64,000 nt of DNA from Kineosporia corallincola (GCF_018499875.1 NZ_JAHBAY010000008.1:186001-250000), one strand, 5' to 3'; shown: positions 8,921 to 18,564, counted from the first letter of the stretch. The notes: generated by a model not told the origin, from the letters alone. A program made the numbers and translations.

Positions 8921-10300
8921 TCAGTCCGTAGCGTTCCGCTGACCAGCGGGGGTCCGGTTCACCGGGCCCCCGCTGGTCGTTTGCGCCACGGGTGCGGAGG
9001 TCTGGCGCTGCCGGTGCTCCCGCAGCGTGTAGAGCACGGCGGCCACGGTGAACAGCAGCGCGACGTCCATGAACACCATCTGCGAGTAGCCGTCCTCGGG
9101 CAGCAGCAGGATCGACAGCCCGGCGGCAGACACCAGGGCCACGTTGAACACGACGTCGTAGAAGCCGAAGACCCGCCCGCGGAAGGCGTCGTCGACGTCG
9201 CCCTGGAGGATCGAGTCGACGCAGATCTTGATGCTCTGGCCGGTCATCCCGAACACGAACGAGCCGAGGTAGAGCAGCCACCGGGCGGCGTCCGCCACGA
9301 AGAGGGCCTGCACCATCGCGGCGATGCCCAGGCAGGCGCCGATCCAGCGCCAGGCTCCGATCCGGCCGGCCACCAGCGGGGTGAGGAAGGCGGCCGCGGC
9401 CACCCCGACACCCAGCGCGGCCACGGCCTGCGCCAGCAGCGTGACGCCGGCGTCCGGGTTTCCGGGGTCGCTGAAGAAGTTCCGGCACAGCAACATCACC
9501 GTGATCGTCATGATCCCGTAGCCGATGCGGTGCAGGCCGATCACCCCGAGCGCGTTGGCCACGGTGCGGCGGCCCCGCACATGCTCCGCTCCGGCCCGGA
9601 GATCGCGCAGCACGTCCCGGGCCACCGAGCCGAGCGACCGCAGGTTCAGCGGGGCGCTGACGTCCGGCCCGAGCAGGGTCCGGGGGATGCGCAGCGCGAG
9701 CAGCGAGGCGGTGGCGTAGCCGAGGGCCGCGATCGCGACCACCGTGGCGTCGGTGCCGTCGCCGGTGCCGAGCAGGGTGCGCAGGCCGTAGCCGACGGCG
9801 CCGCCGGTCATCGTGGCCACGGTGCCGCAGGTGGGGGAGACCGCGTTGGCCATGACCAGCTCGTGCCGGGGCACCACGTGCGGCAGTGAGGCCCCCAGGC
9901 CGGCCAGGAAGAACCGGTTCATCGACAGGCAGGCCAGGGCGGCGACGAAGACCGGTGGCCCGACGCCGACGGTGAAGATCATGAGGGCCACCGTCAGCAC
10001 CATCACCGAGCGGACGGCGTTGGCCAGGAGCAGCACCTGCCGTCGTTGCCAGACGTCCAGCAGGACGCCGGTGAACGGTCCGATCAGGGTGTAGGGCACC
10101 ACCGTGACGACGGCCGCGACCGCCACCGCGGTGGGGGTGGTGGCCCGGTCGGCGGAGAAGAAGACGAGGCTGGCCAGGCCGACCTGGAAGGCGCCGTCAC
10201 TGGCCTGGGAGACCAGTCGCACGCAGAACAGCTTGCGGAAGTTCCCGCCCCGGAGCACCACCAGCAGGTCGGAGAGGAAGGACCGTCTGTTCGCGGACAC
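8921..10300 (-). CDS. Major facilitator superfamily exporter
   Basis: 459 residues with about 12 hydrophobic segments and the basic loop LLDVWQRRQVLLLANAVRSV between segments 2 and 3, typical of the MFS_3/EntS-like drug or siderophore exporters. Starts at GTG 10300 (MSANRRSFLSDLLVVLRGGNFRKLF, where the amphipathic lead-in is usual for the family). Substrate unknown. It lies alone, convergent with the FHA gene and downstream of nfi on the same strand (77 bp gap). Its 3' end contains the terminator hairpin. Confidence 0.85.
   Translation of the reverse strand: MSANRRSFLSDLLVVLRGGNFRKLFCVRLVSQASDGAFQVGLASLVFFSADRATTPTAVAVAAVVTVVPYTLIGPFTGVLLDVWQRRQVLLLANAVRSVMVLTVALMIFTVGVGPPVFVAALACLSMNRFFLAGLGASLPHVVPRHELVMANAVSPTCGTVATMTGGAVGYGLRTLLGTGDGTDATVVAIAALGYATASLLALRIPRTLLGPDVSAPLNLRSLGSVARDVLRDLRAGAEHVRGRRTVANALGVIGLHRIGYGIMTITVMLLCRNFFSDPGNPDAGVTLLAQAVAALGVGVAAAAFLTPLVAGRIGAWRWIGACLGIAAMVQALFVADAARWLLYLGSFVFGMTGQSIKICVDSILQGDVDDAFRGRVFGFYDVVFNVALVSAAGLSILLLPEDGYSQMVFMDVALLFTVAAVLYTLREHRQRQTSAPVAQTTSGGPVNRTPAGQRNATD
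8941..8978. terminator. Hairpin between convergent FHA and MFS genes
   Basis: Perfect 12-bp stem (GACCAGCGGGGG / CCCCCGCTGGTC) with a 14-nt loop, just after the FHA stop and inside the last codons of the MFS gene. On the + strand it is followed by GTTT, so it could terminate the FHA transcript. Confidence 0.6.
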
Positions 10301-10377
10301 CCGACCAACAGTAAGCCGGTATGGCGCTCGTCACCTGTCGGAGGACGACCGGTGGGCGCGGGGCGGACGGCGGAGGT

Positions 10378-10923
10378 TCAGCCGTTCGCCGGTGCGGTGG
10401 GCGGCACGAGCGCCTCGACGGGCAGCCCGCGGGAGAGGCGGTCCACGGCCCGCAGGGCGTGCGGGATCCGGTGCCGGCCGGCGAGCTGTCGCACCAGGCT
10501 CGCCGCGGCCTCCGGCGCCAGCCCGGCGGCGGTGACCAGGAGCGGCCGGGTGGAGGTGCCGCGGCGCACCTCCAGGGCGTGGGTGGCGGTGCGGAACGCG
10601 GTCTTGGCCACGCCGACCACGGTGATGCCGAACTCGTCGTGCACGTAGCGGCCCATCCCCGGGGTGCCGGACGGGTCGAGGTCGACGAACCCGTCCACCA
10701 CGAGAAGGTCCGGCAGCCGGTCGAGTTCGGACAGCACGGCGCGCACGGGCGGCAGCTCGCGCCGGTAGAACAGACCGGGCTCGTAGGGTGCCACGTCGTC
10801 CACCATTGACACCCGCGCGCCGGTGAGCCGCGAGAAGGTGGGGGAGTCGCCGAGCACCAGGGCCGCCCGGGCACCGCCGGTGGGTGGATATCCGACATCC
10901 ACCGCGGCGTATGTGTCGATCAC
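10378..10923 (-). CDS. nfi: Endonuclease V
   Basis: Cleaves DNA (and RNA) at deoxyinosine/inosine. 181 residues from GTG 10923, chosen because a purine-rich ribosome site (AAGGGGCGA) lies just upstream. Catalytic pattern is present: Asp in AAVDVGY, Glu in FYRRELPPV (with the wedge Tyr), Asp in LLVVDGFVDL, and GMGRYVHDEFGITVVGVAKTAF for the C-terminal metal-site region. Slightly short compared with ~220-residue family members, the missing part being N-terminal. One copy of the 16-mer repeat described in the findings (10795-10810) lies inside this gene and forces a rare TCA codon. Confidence 0.9.
   Translation of the reverse strand: MIDTYAAVDVGYPPTGGARAALVLGDSPTFSRLTGARVSMVDDVAPYEPGLFYRRELPPVRAVLSELDRLPDLLVVDGFVDLDPSGTPGMGRYVHDEFGITVVGVAKTAFRTATHALEVRRGTSTRPLLVTAAGLAPEAAASLVRQLAGRHRIPHALRAVDRLSRGLPVEALVPPTAPANG
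10795..10810 (+). repeat. 16-mer repeat GTCGTCCACCATTGAC (copy 1)
   Basis: Inside nfi, on the non-coding strand. A degenerate fifth copy, GTCGTCCACCATTGGT, is at 26422-26437. Confidence 0.7.
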
Positions 10924-10948
10924 CTCGTCGCCCCTTCGTGCCGTTCGC

Positions 10949-10986
10949 CTGACCTGGGCATTCTGGTCCAACTACGGTGTGACGGG
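10949..10986 (+). promoter_or_regulatory. Candidate promoter for a leaderless transcript
   Basis: CTGACC (10949-10954), an 18-bp spacer and TACGGT (10973-10978) lie so close to GTG 10986 that transcription would start at or next to the start codon. There is no Shine-Dalgarno, which agrees with a leaderless mRNA. Reading is by eye. Confidence 0.4.
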
Positions 10987-11303
10987 TGGGGCTTCTGAGC
11001 GATATTTTCTGGGTGGGGGTCAGCGGTCTGCCGCTGACCGTGGTTCTGGCGGTCTGCGGCGGTGTGCTGCGGCTCGCTCTCAAGCGGTTGCCGGACTGGT
11101 ACTTCCCGGCCGCGATGGTGCTGATCGCGGCGGTCGTGGCCTACGCGTTCCTGTACCTGTACCGGCTGGACGGTGACGGTGGGCTGGAGACGATCCTGCC
11201 GCTGCTGTACCTGTTCAACGCCGTGGTGGCCGTGGTGATCATCGGCGTGTGGTGGGCCGTGCTCGCTGTCCGGCGTCGCCGCCGGGTTCTCGCCGTCAGC
11301 TGA
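10986..11303 (+). CDS. Small integral membrane protein, unknown function
   Basis: 105 residues with three hydrophobic helices (about 5-30, 38-58, 70-95) and a very basic C-terminus (RRRRR), which should stay in the cytosol. I do not recognise a family. It is divergent from nfi and convergent with ino1, with a bidirectional terminator directly after it. Codon use is typical of the genome, supporting a real gene. Confidence 0.7.
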   Translation: MGLLSDIFWVGVSGLPLTVVLAVCGGVLRLALKRLPDWYFPAAMVLIAAVVAYAFLYLYRLDGDGGLETILPLLYLFNAVVAVVIIGVWWAVLAVRRRRRVLAVS

Positions 11304-11309
11304 GAGACC

Positions 11310-11343
11310 AAGAGCCGGGCAGCCTTTCGGCTGCCCGGCTCTT
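11310..11343. terminator. Bidirectional terminator
   Basis: Perfect 15-bp stem (AAGAGCCGGGCAGCC / GGCTGCCCGGCTCTT) with a TTTC loop, between the convergent small membrane gene and ino1. Confidence 0.88.
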
Positions 11344-11359
11344 CAGTTCGCGGTGCGGA

Positions 11360-12433
11360 TCACTCCTCGCCGCGGATGAACTTCTCCACGTTCTCGCGGG
11401 CCTGACGGTCTTCGACCTGGACCGGCGGGGACTTCATCAGGTAGGACGAGGCCGAGATGACCGGTCCGCCCTGGCCGCGGTCCTTGGCGATCTTCGCGGC
11501 GCGCAGGGCGTCGATGATCACGCCGGCCGAGTTCGGGGAGTCCCAGACCTCGAGCTTGTACTCCAGGTTCAGCGGCACGTCGCCGAACGCGCGACCCTCG
11601 AGGCGCACGTAGGCCCACTTGCGGTCGTCCAGCCACTGCACGTAGTCGCTCGGGCCGATGTGCACGTTGCGGGCGCCGAGGTCGTGCTCGATGTTGCTGG
11701 TGACGGCCTGAGTCTTGGAGATCTTCTTGGACTCGAGGCGGTCCCGCTCGAGCATGTTCTTGAAGTCCATGTTGCCGCCGACGTTCAGCTGGTACGTGCG
11801 GTCCAGGACGACGCCCCGGTCCTCGAACAGCTTCGCCATCACGCGGTGCGTGATCGTGGCGCCGACCTGGCTCTTGATGTCGTCACCGACGATCGGGACA
11901 CCGGCGTCGATGAACTTCTGCGCCCACTCCGGGTCGGAGGCGATGAAGACGGGCAGGGCGTTGACGAACGCGACCTTGGCGTCGATCGCGGCCTGCGCGT
12001 AGAACTTGTCGGCCTCCTCCGAGCCCACCGGCAGGTAGCTGACCAGGACGTCGACCTGACGCTCCTTCAGCACCTCGACGACGTCGACCGGAGCCTCGTC
12101 GGACTGCTCGATGGTCTCCAGGTAGTACTTGCCCAGACCGTCGAGCGTCGGACCGCGCTGCACGGTGACGCCGGTCGGCGGCACGTCGGCGATCTTGATG
12201 GTGTTGTTCTCGCTGGAGTTGATCGCGTCCGCGAGGTCGAAACCGACCTTCTTGGCGTCCACGTCGAACGCCGCGACGAACTCGATGTCACGCACGTGGT
12301 AGTCGCCGAACTGGACGTGCATCAGACCGGGGACCGTGCCCTGCGGGTCAGCGTCGGCGTAGAAGTGCACGCCCTGCACCAGCGAGGACGCGCAGTTACC
12401 TACACCGACGATGGCAACGCGGATGGAGCCCAT
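11360..12433 (-). CDS. ino1: Inositol-3-phosphate synthase (actinobacterial type)
   Basis: Converts glucose 6-phosphate to 1L-myo-inositol 1-phosphate with NAD, feeding phosphatidylinositol, PI-mannosides and mycothiol. 357 residues. NAD-binding start ([16 protein letters not shown]), the [19 protein letters not shown] region, and the family signature [15 protein letters not shown] plus [12 protein letters not shown] are all there. ATG 12433. The PadR gene lies directly upstream on the same strand (63 bp), the same pair as Rv0046c-Rv0047c in M. tuberculosis. Confidence 0.96.
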   Translation of the reverse strand: MGSIRVAIVGVGNCASSLVQGVHFYADADPQGTVPGLMHVQFGDYHVRDIEFVAAFDVDAKKVGFDLADAINSSENNTIKIADVPPTGVTVQRGPTLDGLGKYYLETIEQSDEAPVDVVEVLKERQVDVLVSYLPVGSEEADKFYAQAAIDAKVAFVNALPVFIASDPEWAQKFIDAGVPIVGDDIKSQVGATITHRVMAKLFEDRGVVLDRTYQLNVGGNMDFKNMLERDRLESKKISKTQAVTSNIEHDLGARNVHIGPSDYVQWLDDRKWAYVRLEGRAFGDVPLNLEYKLEVWDSPNSAGVIIDALRAAKIAKDRGQGGPVISASSYLMKSPPVQVEDRQARENVEKFIRGEE

Positions 12434-12496
12434 GCGTTTCTCCTTTTGGTTCTAACGGGATCGTGAGCGGCGACCGGGCGCCGGGGACTGGGGTGG

Positions 12497-13099
12497 CTAC
12501 CGGCCGTCGTCGTCAGGGGGGTGGGTCATGTTGCTCGACCTCTCGGTGTCGATCAGCTCGGAGAGCCATCGCACCTCGCGGTCCACGGATTCCAGCCCGT
12601 GGCGCTGTAGTTCGAGCGTGTACTGCTCGGCGCGTTCCCGGCTGCGTTGCATCGTCTGCCGGTAGCCCTCGCGCCGCTCCTCCAGCCGGCTGCGCCGGCC
12701 CTCCAGGATCTGAAGCCGGGTGACGGCGTCGGTCCTGGCGAAGAAGGCGAAGTGGACGTCGAACCGCTCGTCCTCCCAGGCCGCGGGCCCGGGGTGGCTG
12801 ACGAGGGACTGGAAGCGTTCCTTGCCCTCAGCGGTGAGCTCGTAGACGATCCGGGCCCGCCGGCCGGCCAGGGGCGAGGCCGGGGCGGTGGAGTCGGGCG
12901 CCTTGGCGACCGGGTCGGCCTCGCGGATCCAGCCGGAGGCCAGCAGCGATTTCAGACACGGGTACAAGGTGCCGTAGGACAGGGCCCGGAGCGGACCGAG
13001 CAGGGCGTTGAGCCGCTTGCGCAACTCGTATCCGTGGAGCCCGGACTCCTGGAGCAGACCGAGGACAGCCAGCTCCAGGACGTCACTGCGACGGCCCAT
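12497..13099 (-). CDS. PadR-family transcriptional regulator
   Basis: 200 residues. N-terminal winged helix of PadR type (LELAVLGLLQESGLHGYELRKRL, then LSYGTLYPCLKSLLASGWI), a family-typical C-terminal helical part with RRSRLEERREGYRQTMQRSRERAEQYTLELQRHG for dimerisation (coiled coil). It precedes ino1 in the same direction and probably controls that operon and itself through the palindromes just upstream (13173-13215). ATG 13099 has a purine-rich site (GAGGAGGTG) in front. Confidence 0.92.
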   Translation of the reverse strand: MGRRSDVLELAVLGLLQESGLHGYELRKRLNALLGPLRALSYGTLYPCLKSLLASGWIREADPVAKAPDSTAPASPLAGRRARIVYELTAEGKERFQSLVSHPGPAAWEDERFDVHFAFFARTDAVTRLQILEGRRSRLEERREGYRQTMQRSRERAEQYTLELQRHGLESVDREVRWLSELIDTERSSNMTHPPDDDGR

Positions 13100-13172
13100 G
13101 GCGGCACCTCCTCTTCCTGGTTCCAGGTCGGGTCTCGAGCGGACCCGGATACACGGGACGCCGATACCCCGT

Positions 13173-13215
13173 TACATCGACGCAATGTATCGGAGCGATA
13201 TATCCGAGCTTCGGA
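13173..13215. promoter_or_regulatory. Candidate PadR operator: three overlapping palindromes
   Basis: TACAT-N7-ATGTA (13173-13189), ATGTATCG-GAG-CGATATAT (13185-13203, one mismatch) and TCCGA-GCT-TCGGA (13203-13215) abut one another in the padR-pbp intergenic region. PadR proteins commonly bind ATGT-N-ACAT type sites, so self-regulation is likely. The rest of 13100-13452 shows no gene; a Shine-Dalgarno (CTGGAGGG) precedes GTG 13453. Confidence 0.55.
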
Positions 13216-13452
13216 TCAGAAGATACGGCGCCGTGAACCCGGGGACAAGACCGGGTGGATCACAATTGACGATTCGGGGTGGAGTGGTCGCACACAGTGA
13301 AAGCTGCGCTATTGCGACAACCTCACAGCGAAAAGCCCTAGGCTCGTCACCGGCGGATTTGGGAAGACGAGGGGGGTCGCCGCACACTGGACCGATCCGT
13401 CAACACGGACTAAAGCCTCAGGGCGCACGGAAACTGGAGGGCAACGGCCATC

Positions 13453-16400
13453 GTGGAACGTCCTTCTGGTCCATCCCGGCGCCGTCCCGGACCCCCCGAC
13501 GGCGAAGCGAACGGGCGCGACGGCCTCGGCGGCCGTCGCCTCGGCGGTCAGCAGTCCGGCAACGGTCTCGGCGGACAGCGGTCAACCGGTGGTGAGCAGC
13601 CCGGCCTCGGTGGCCGTCGGCTGAACGCGCAACAGGGCCAGTCCCGGCAGGGGCTCGGCGGGCACCGCAACAGTGCCAACGGTAACCCGGCCATGGGCTC
13701 GCGCCCGCCGGCCGACACGCCCGCACCGCAGGGACGGCCCCCGCAGCCGTCCCGCCGCTCGCAGCAGCAGGCGCCGGGTCGCTCCGAGCAGCCACCCCAG
13801 CCGATGTCGCGTCGGTCGCAGCAGCGCCAGCAGCAGCCCCCGTCCCGTTCCGAGCAGCGCTATGCCGAGAGCCGTAGCGTCGCGCCGCCGGAGACCCCCT
13901 CACGTCCGCCGGCTCCCGGTCCCTACGAGCGTGGTCCGCGCGACGAGCAGCCGCTGCGCCCCCGGGGCACCAGGTCGGCCGAACGCGCTCCCGAGCGTCC
14001 CTCGGCCCGGCCGGTCGCCCCGGCCTCGGAGAGGCCGTATTCGGCACTCTCGCCCGATCGTCACGACGACAGCACGGCCGTTTACGGCGCGTCGCCGTAC
14101 GCCGAGCTGGGCCCTGGGGCACAGTCGCCGGATGAGCTCTCCCGTGGCCGTCGCATGCAGAACCGCCTGCGCGACAGCCAGGCCGGCCGGATCCTCGCCA
14201 ACACCGGTGCCCTGAACATGTTCATGAACGGGGAGGGGGAGCAGCTGGACAGCAAGTCCTCCCCGCCCCGGCGGTCCCGGGCCCGGCAGGGTGGTGGCGG
14301 CGGTCGTGACGGCGAGGACGGCATGCCGCCGCAGGGCTACCGGCGCTACCTCAACTACCCGCGCTGGGGAAAGGCCGGGGTCAAGCGCTGGCTGCCCTCG
14401 TGGAAGCTGGTCACCGGCGTCTTCTCGTTCTTCGCGCTGCTGATCGTCGGCGTCGTGTTCTGGTTCTACAACTCGGTCGCGCTGCCGGCCGAAGACCCCG
14501 ACACCCTGGCGCAGACCACCACCGTCTACTACTCCGACCAGAAGACCGTGCTCGGCAAGCTCCAGGTGCAGAACCGGGAGAGCGTCGAGCTGGCCCAGGT
14601 GCCGGACTACGTGCGTAAGTCGGTGCTGGCCGCCGAGGACAACACGTTCTACTCGAACAGCGGCGTCAACCCCACCTCGATCGTCCGCGCCGTGCTCGCC
14701 ACGGTCAGCGGCGGCAACCAGCAGGGTGGCTCGACGATCAGCCAGCAGTACGTGAAGAACGTGTACAACCAGAAAGAGCTCTCGTACAAGCGCAAGCTGA
14801 ACGAGGCCGTGCTGGCCATCAAGATCAACCGCACGCTCGGCAAGGACAAGATCCTTGAGCGCTACCTGAACACCATCTACTGGGGCCGCGGTGCCTGGGG
14901 CATCCAGGCCGCCTCGAAAACGTACTTCAACAAGGACGTCTCGAAGCTGACCAAGTCGGAGGGCGCCTTCCTGGCGGGCATCATCAACGCCCCCGAGGCC
15001 GCCGACCCCAGGGACGAGGACCCGACCCACGCCGAGCGCGCCGAGCGGCGCTGGGGCGTCGTGCTCGACGCCATGGTCGGCGAGGGCTGGCTGGACGCCT
15101 CGGAGCGGGCCCAGATGACCTTCCCCAAGGTGATCAAGGAGAAGACCACCCAGTCCACCACCGGCCAGGCCGCCTACCTGATGGAGATGGTGAAGGAGGA
15201 GGCGGCGGAGGCCGGCTTCGACGAGAAGGCGCTCACCACCGGTGGTTACAACATCACCACCACCTTCAACAAGCGTCTGGTCACGGCCGGTCAGAAGGCC
15301 GTGAAGGAGTGGACCGGCGACGCCTCCAAGAACCTGCGCGTCGGCATGGCCTCGATCAACCCGAGCACCGGTGGCGTGCTGGCCATCTACGGCGGCACCG
15401 ACATCAACAAGCAGCTGAACCAGGCCACCAAGGACCGAGCCCAGGCCGCCTCCACGTTCAAGGCCTTCGGTCTGGTGGCGGCGCTGAAAGACGGCGTCAG
15501 CCTGAAGTCCTACTACGACGGCAACAGTGGCAAGATCATCGAGGGCGTCAAGGTCAGCAACTTCGGCAACGAGAAGCTGGGCCAGATCGACCTGGTGAAG
15601 GCCACCGCGCAGTCGGTCAACACCGTCTACGTCGCGCTGAACAGTGAGGTCGGGCCGGAGAAGTCGCAGCAGGCGGCGATCGACGCGGGCATCCCGAAAG
15701 ACACGCCCGACCTGAAAGACAACCTGGTCAACGTGCTGGGCTCGGCCAACGTGCACCCGATCGACATGGCCGATGCCTACTCCACCTTCGCCGCCCAGGG
15801 TGTGCACCGGCAGTGGCACGTGCTCACGTCGATCGCGAACGGTGAAGACAAGGAAGAGGTCTACACGGTTCCCGAAGACGTCACCAAGGGCACCCGGGTG
15901 TTCGACAAGGACGTCATCGCCGACGCCACCTACGCCTTGCAGCACGTGGTCACCGAGGGCTCCGGCTCCTACGCCAAGAGCCTGAACCGGCCGATCGCCG
16001 GCAAGACCGGTAGCTCCACCGACAACAAGTCGGCCTGGTTCATCGGCTACACCCCGCAGGTGGTCACCGCGGTCGCCCTGCACCAGGTGGGCAAGGACGG
16101 TACGAGCGTGGTCTCGCTCGACGGCTTCGGCGGCTTCTCCGAGATCACCGGTGGAACCATCCCCACCCGGATCTGGACCAGCTACATGGAGGCCGCGCTC
16201 AAGGGCAAGGACGTCGTCGACTTCCCGGACCCGGCGATGGGCGGTCAGGTGACCAACGCGTCGCCGACGCCGGAGGTCACGCAGACCCCGACGCCGACCG
16301 TGACCGAGACGCAGACCCCGACGCCCACGGTGACCGAGACCCAGCAGCAGCCGACGCCGGACGACACCAACAACTGGCAGACGTCCACGCCGACGACGAC

Positions 16401-16500
16401 GGAGACGGCCGACCCGGACGTGACCTCGACCGACGAGGCCACCACCACCTGGCCCGGCCAGGACGACGACGATGACGACGACAACAATCCATTCGGATGA
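13453..16500 (+). CDS. ponA: Class A penicillin-binding protein (bifunctional)
   Basis: Polymerises and cross-links peptidoglycan. 1015 residues: a cytosolic Gly/Gln/Arg/Pro-rich tail of ~310 residues with GLGG(R/Q) repeats; one transmembrane helix at ~317-340; a GT51 glycosyltransferase domain with the catalytic Glu in AAEDNTFYSNSGV (~392) and GGSTISQQYVKN; a transpeptidase domain with STFK (nucleophile S667, K670), SVN (S721) and KTGSS (K851). The C-terminus is Thr/Pro repeats (TPTPTVTET) ending in seven aspartates. GTG 13453 has Shine-Dalgarno CTGGAGGG. The stop overlaps the next start (ATGA), so it is coupled to the mannosyltransferase, as with Rv0050-Rv0051. Confidence 0.95.
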   Translation: MERPSGPSRRRPGPPDGEANGRDGLGGRRLGGQQSGNGLGGQRSTGGEQPGLGGRRLNAQQGQSRQGLGGHRNSANGNPAMGSRPPADTPAPQGRPPQPSRRSQQQAPGRSEQPPQPMSRRSQQRQQQPPSRSEQRYAESRSVAPPETPSRPPAPGPYERGPRDEQPLRPRGTRSAERAPERPSARPVAPASERPYSALSPDRHDDSTAVYGASPYAELGPGAQSPDELSRGRRMQNRLRDSQAGRILANTGALNMFMNGEGEQLDSKSSPPRRSRARQGGGGGRDGEDGMPPQGYRRYLNYPRWGKAGVKRWLPSWKLVTGVFSFFALLIVGVVFWFYNSVALPAEDPDTLAQTTTVYYSDQKTVLGKLQVQNRESVELAQVPDYVRKSVLAAEDNTFYSNSGVNPTSIVRAVLATVSGGNQQGGSTISQQYVKNVYNQKELSYKRKLNEAVLAIKINRTLGKDKILERYLNTIYWGRGAWGIQAASKTYFNKDVSKLTKSEGAFLAGIINAPEAADPRDEDPTHAERAERRWGVVLDAMVGEGWLDASERAQMTFPKVIKEKTTQSTTGQAAYLMEMVKEEAAEAGFDEKALTTGGYNITTTFNKRLVTAGQKAVKEWTGDASKNLRVGMASINPSTGGVLAIYGGTDINKQLNQATKDRAQAASTFKAFGLVAALKDGVSLKSYYDGNSGKIIEGVKVSNFGNEKLGQIDLVKATAQSVNTVYVALNSEVGPEKSQQAAIDAGIPKDTPDLKDNLVNVLGSANVHPIDMADAYSTFAAQGVHRQWHVLTSIANGEDKEEVYTVPEDVTKGTRVFDKDVIADATYALQHVVTEGSGSYAKSLNRPIAGKTGSSTDNKSAWFIGYTPQVVTAVALHQVGKDGTSVVSLDGFGGFSEITGGTIPTRIWTSYMEAALKGKDVVDFPDPAMGGQVTNASPTPEVTQTPTPTVTETQTPTPTVTETQQQPTPDDTNNWQTSTPTTTETADPDVTSTDEATTTWPGQDDDDDDDNNPFG

Positions 16501-18197
16501 CGGGTAGGCGAGTCCGGCAGCCCAGCCTCAGGCCGGGCTCGCCCCGCTGGTCGCAGATTCCGGCGGACACCGACGACGGCGAGAGCGCCTACGCGCTCTC
16601 CCGTCTCGATCCGCTGGTCCGCTCGGCCAGTCCCGTGATCGGTGGCCCGGCCGGGCGTCGCCTGGCCTCGGCCACCGGTTTCTGGCGTGCGGCAACCGTT
16701 CTGGTGCTGCTGTCCGCCGTCGTCTTCGGCCTCGGCATCGTGCAGAAACAGCACTGCCGGGCCGAGGGCTGGTCGTCGCCCGACCAGTTCTGGCACGCCT
16801 GCTACAGCGACATCCCGGTGGTCTTCGCCAGCTCCGGCCTGGGCGGCGCCGACCGCCCCGACCTGACCACGGCCCTGAGCCCGGACACCGGCCTGGGTCA
16901 GCCCCCGCTGGCGGGCCTGATGATGTGGGTGACCTCCGCCGTCATCGACGGCGACCAGGTGGGCGCCAACCGCGACTACTTCGACCTCACCGCCCTGCTG
17001 CTGGCCGCGCTCCTGGCGGTCGCGGTGGCGGCGGTCAGCTTCACCCTGGACCGGCGCGGCTGGGACGCCTCACACCTGGCCCTCAGCCCCGTGCTGATCA
17101 CGGCCGGCCTGATCTCGTACCAGGTCCTGGCCATCACCCTGGTCGCCCTCGCCCTGTTCGCGCTGTCACGCAACCGCGCGGCCGCCGGTGGTCTCCTGCT
17201 CGGCCTGGGGGTGGCAGCCGCCCCACAGGTGGCGGTCGTCGGCGTCGTGGTGGCCGTGCTCGCCCTCTGGCGCAGCGGCACCTACCTCCAGTCGCAGACC
17301 GACGAGGCCGGACGTGACCCACGGGCCCTGGCCGGGGTGACCTTCGCCGGCGTCACCGTGATCACCTGGCTGGTGCTGCGCATTCTGCTGCTGCCCGGCC
17401 TCACCGGTGGATTCGGCGACGTCTGGACGGACTGGCGCAAGGGCACCCCCGGCTACGGCTCGCTCTGGCTGATCCCCAAGCTGCTGGCCGACTCGGCACC
17501 CGACCCCGCCTCGTCCTGGGGCGGCCGGTTCGTGCAGGTGCTGTTCGGCTGGCTGTTCGCCGCCGACTCGCTGGGTGGCGCCGTCACCTCGGTGCTGGTC
17601 GTGATCGCCCTGCTGGTCGCCGGGGCGGCGCTGCTGCGCCTGACGGTGGTCAAGGTCGCCCCGCTCTCCCCGATCCGCACCGGCACCCTGATCGAAGACG
17701 GCGTCGATCCCGGCACGGGCTCCTCGTCGTCCACCGTTCTGGCCGACTGGGTGACCCGGCGGGTCGCGCCCGCCTCGCTCGCCACCCTCGCCGTCGTGCT
17801 GGTGACCGCCAAGTCGCTGCCCGCACAGGCGTCCCTGCTTCTGCTCCCGCTGATCGCCCTGAGCGGCCTGCGCTGGCGCGACCACCTGATCTGGGCCGGC
17901 ACCGAAGCCGTCTACTTCGTCGGCATCTGGCTCTACATCGCCGGCGAGACCACCGCCAACCGCGGCCTGCCCTCGCAGTTCTACCTGCTCATGCTGGTGG
18001 CACGGCTGGCCGGCATCGCCTGGGTGGGGGTGCAGGGCGTGCTGGTGTACCGCGCCACCGGGGCCGGAGCCGAGGGCTATCCCGATCAGGTCGGCTTCAC
18101 CGGCAGCCTGAGCATCCGGGAGATTTCGCCACCGGGCCTTGACGAAGGTACGCTTCTGGGCGATCGCGATGCCGGAACACCGGGTACTCCGGCCTGA
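16497..18197 (+). CDS. GT87-type membrane mannosyltransferase
   Basis: 566 residues with about ten hydrophobic helices after a 55-residue cytosolic N-terminus. The pattern after the first helix (YSDIPVVFASSGLG ... GLGQPPLAGLMMW) fits the GT-C glycosyltransferase family 87, polyprenyl-phosphomannose-dependent enzymes acting outside the membrane (homologue Rv0051 in mycobacteria). Acceptor unknown; lipoglycans or a glycoprotein are possible. ATG overlaps the PBP stop by four bases, so the two are made together. 76 bp separate it from rpsF. Confidence 0.85.
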   Translation: MTGRRVRQPSLRPGSPRWSQIPADTDDGESAYALSRLDPLVRSASPVIGGPAGRRLASATGFWRAATVLVLLSAVVFGLGIVQKQHCRAEGWSSPDQFWHACYSDIPVVFASSGLGGADRPDLTTALSPDTGLGQPPLAGLMMWVTSAVIDGDQVGANRDYFDLTALLLAALLAVAVAAVSFTLDRRGWDASHLALSPVLITAGLISYQVLAITLVALALFALSRNRAAAGGLLLGLGVAAAPQVAVVGVVVAVLALWRSGTYLQSQTDEAGRDPRALAGVTFAGVTVITWLVLRILLLPGLTGGFGDVWTDWRKGTPGYGSLWLIPKLLADSAPDPASSWGGRFVQVLFGWLFAADSLGGAVTSVLVVIALLVAGAALLRLTVVKVAPLSPIRTGTLIEDGVDPGTGSSSSTVLADWVTRRVAPASLATLAVVLVTAKSLPAQASLLLLPLIALSGLRWRDHLIWAGTEAVYFVGIWLYIAGETTANRGLPSQFYLLMLVARLAGIAWVGVQGVLVYRATGAGAEGYPDQVGFTGSLSIREISPPGLDEGTLLGDRDAGTPGTPA

Positions 18198-18273
18198 ACC
18201 GGCATCCGAGACGCTGAACCCTCCTGTCACGGAGAGACCGTGACCGCTTAGACCGAAGGAGGTGGGTGTTCGC

Positions 18274-18564
18274 ATGCGTCAGTACGAACTGATGGTCATT
18301 CTCGACCCCGAGCTGGAGGAGCGGACCGTCGCGCCCTCGCTCGACAAGTTCCTCAACGTCATCCGCAAGGGTGGCGGCACCGTCGAGAAGGTCGACATCT
18401 GGGGCCGTCGCCGGCTTGCGTACGAGATCAAGAAGAAGGCCGAAGGCATCTACGCGCTGGTCGACATGACCACGACGCCGGCCGACGCCAAGGAGCTGGA
18501 CCGTCAGCTGAACCTCAACGAGTCGGTGCTGCGGACGAAGCTGATCCGCCCCGGCGCTCGCTGA
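18274..18564 (+). CDS. rpsF: 30S ribosomal protein S6
   Basis: 96 residues, full length. [16 protein letters not shown] at the start and the RNA-binding [21 protein letters not shown] region are diagnostic. ATG 18274 is chosen because a near-perfect Shine-Dalgarno (GAAGGAGGTG, 18255-18264) precedes it. First gene of rpsF-ssb-rpsR-rplI. Confidence 0.98.
   Translation: MRQYELMVILDPELEERTVAPSLDKFLNVIRKGGGTVEKVDIWGRRRLAYEIKKKAEGIYALVDMTTTPADAKELDRQLNLNESVLRTKLIRPGAR

Noticed and set aside
13620-13900. DNA repeats in the PBP N-terminal region
   Set aside because: They follow from Gly/Gln/Arg protein repeats and codon bias, not from a DNA element.
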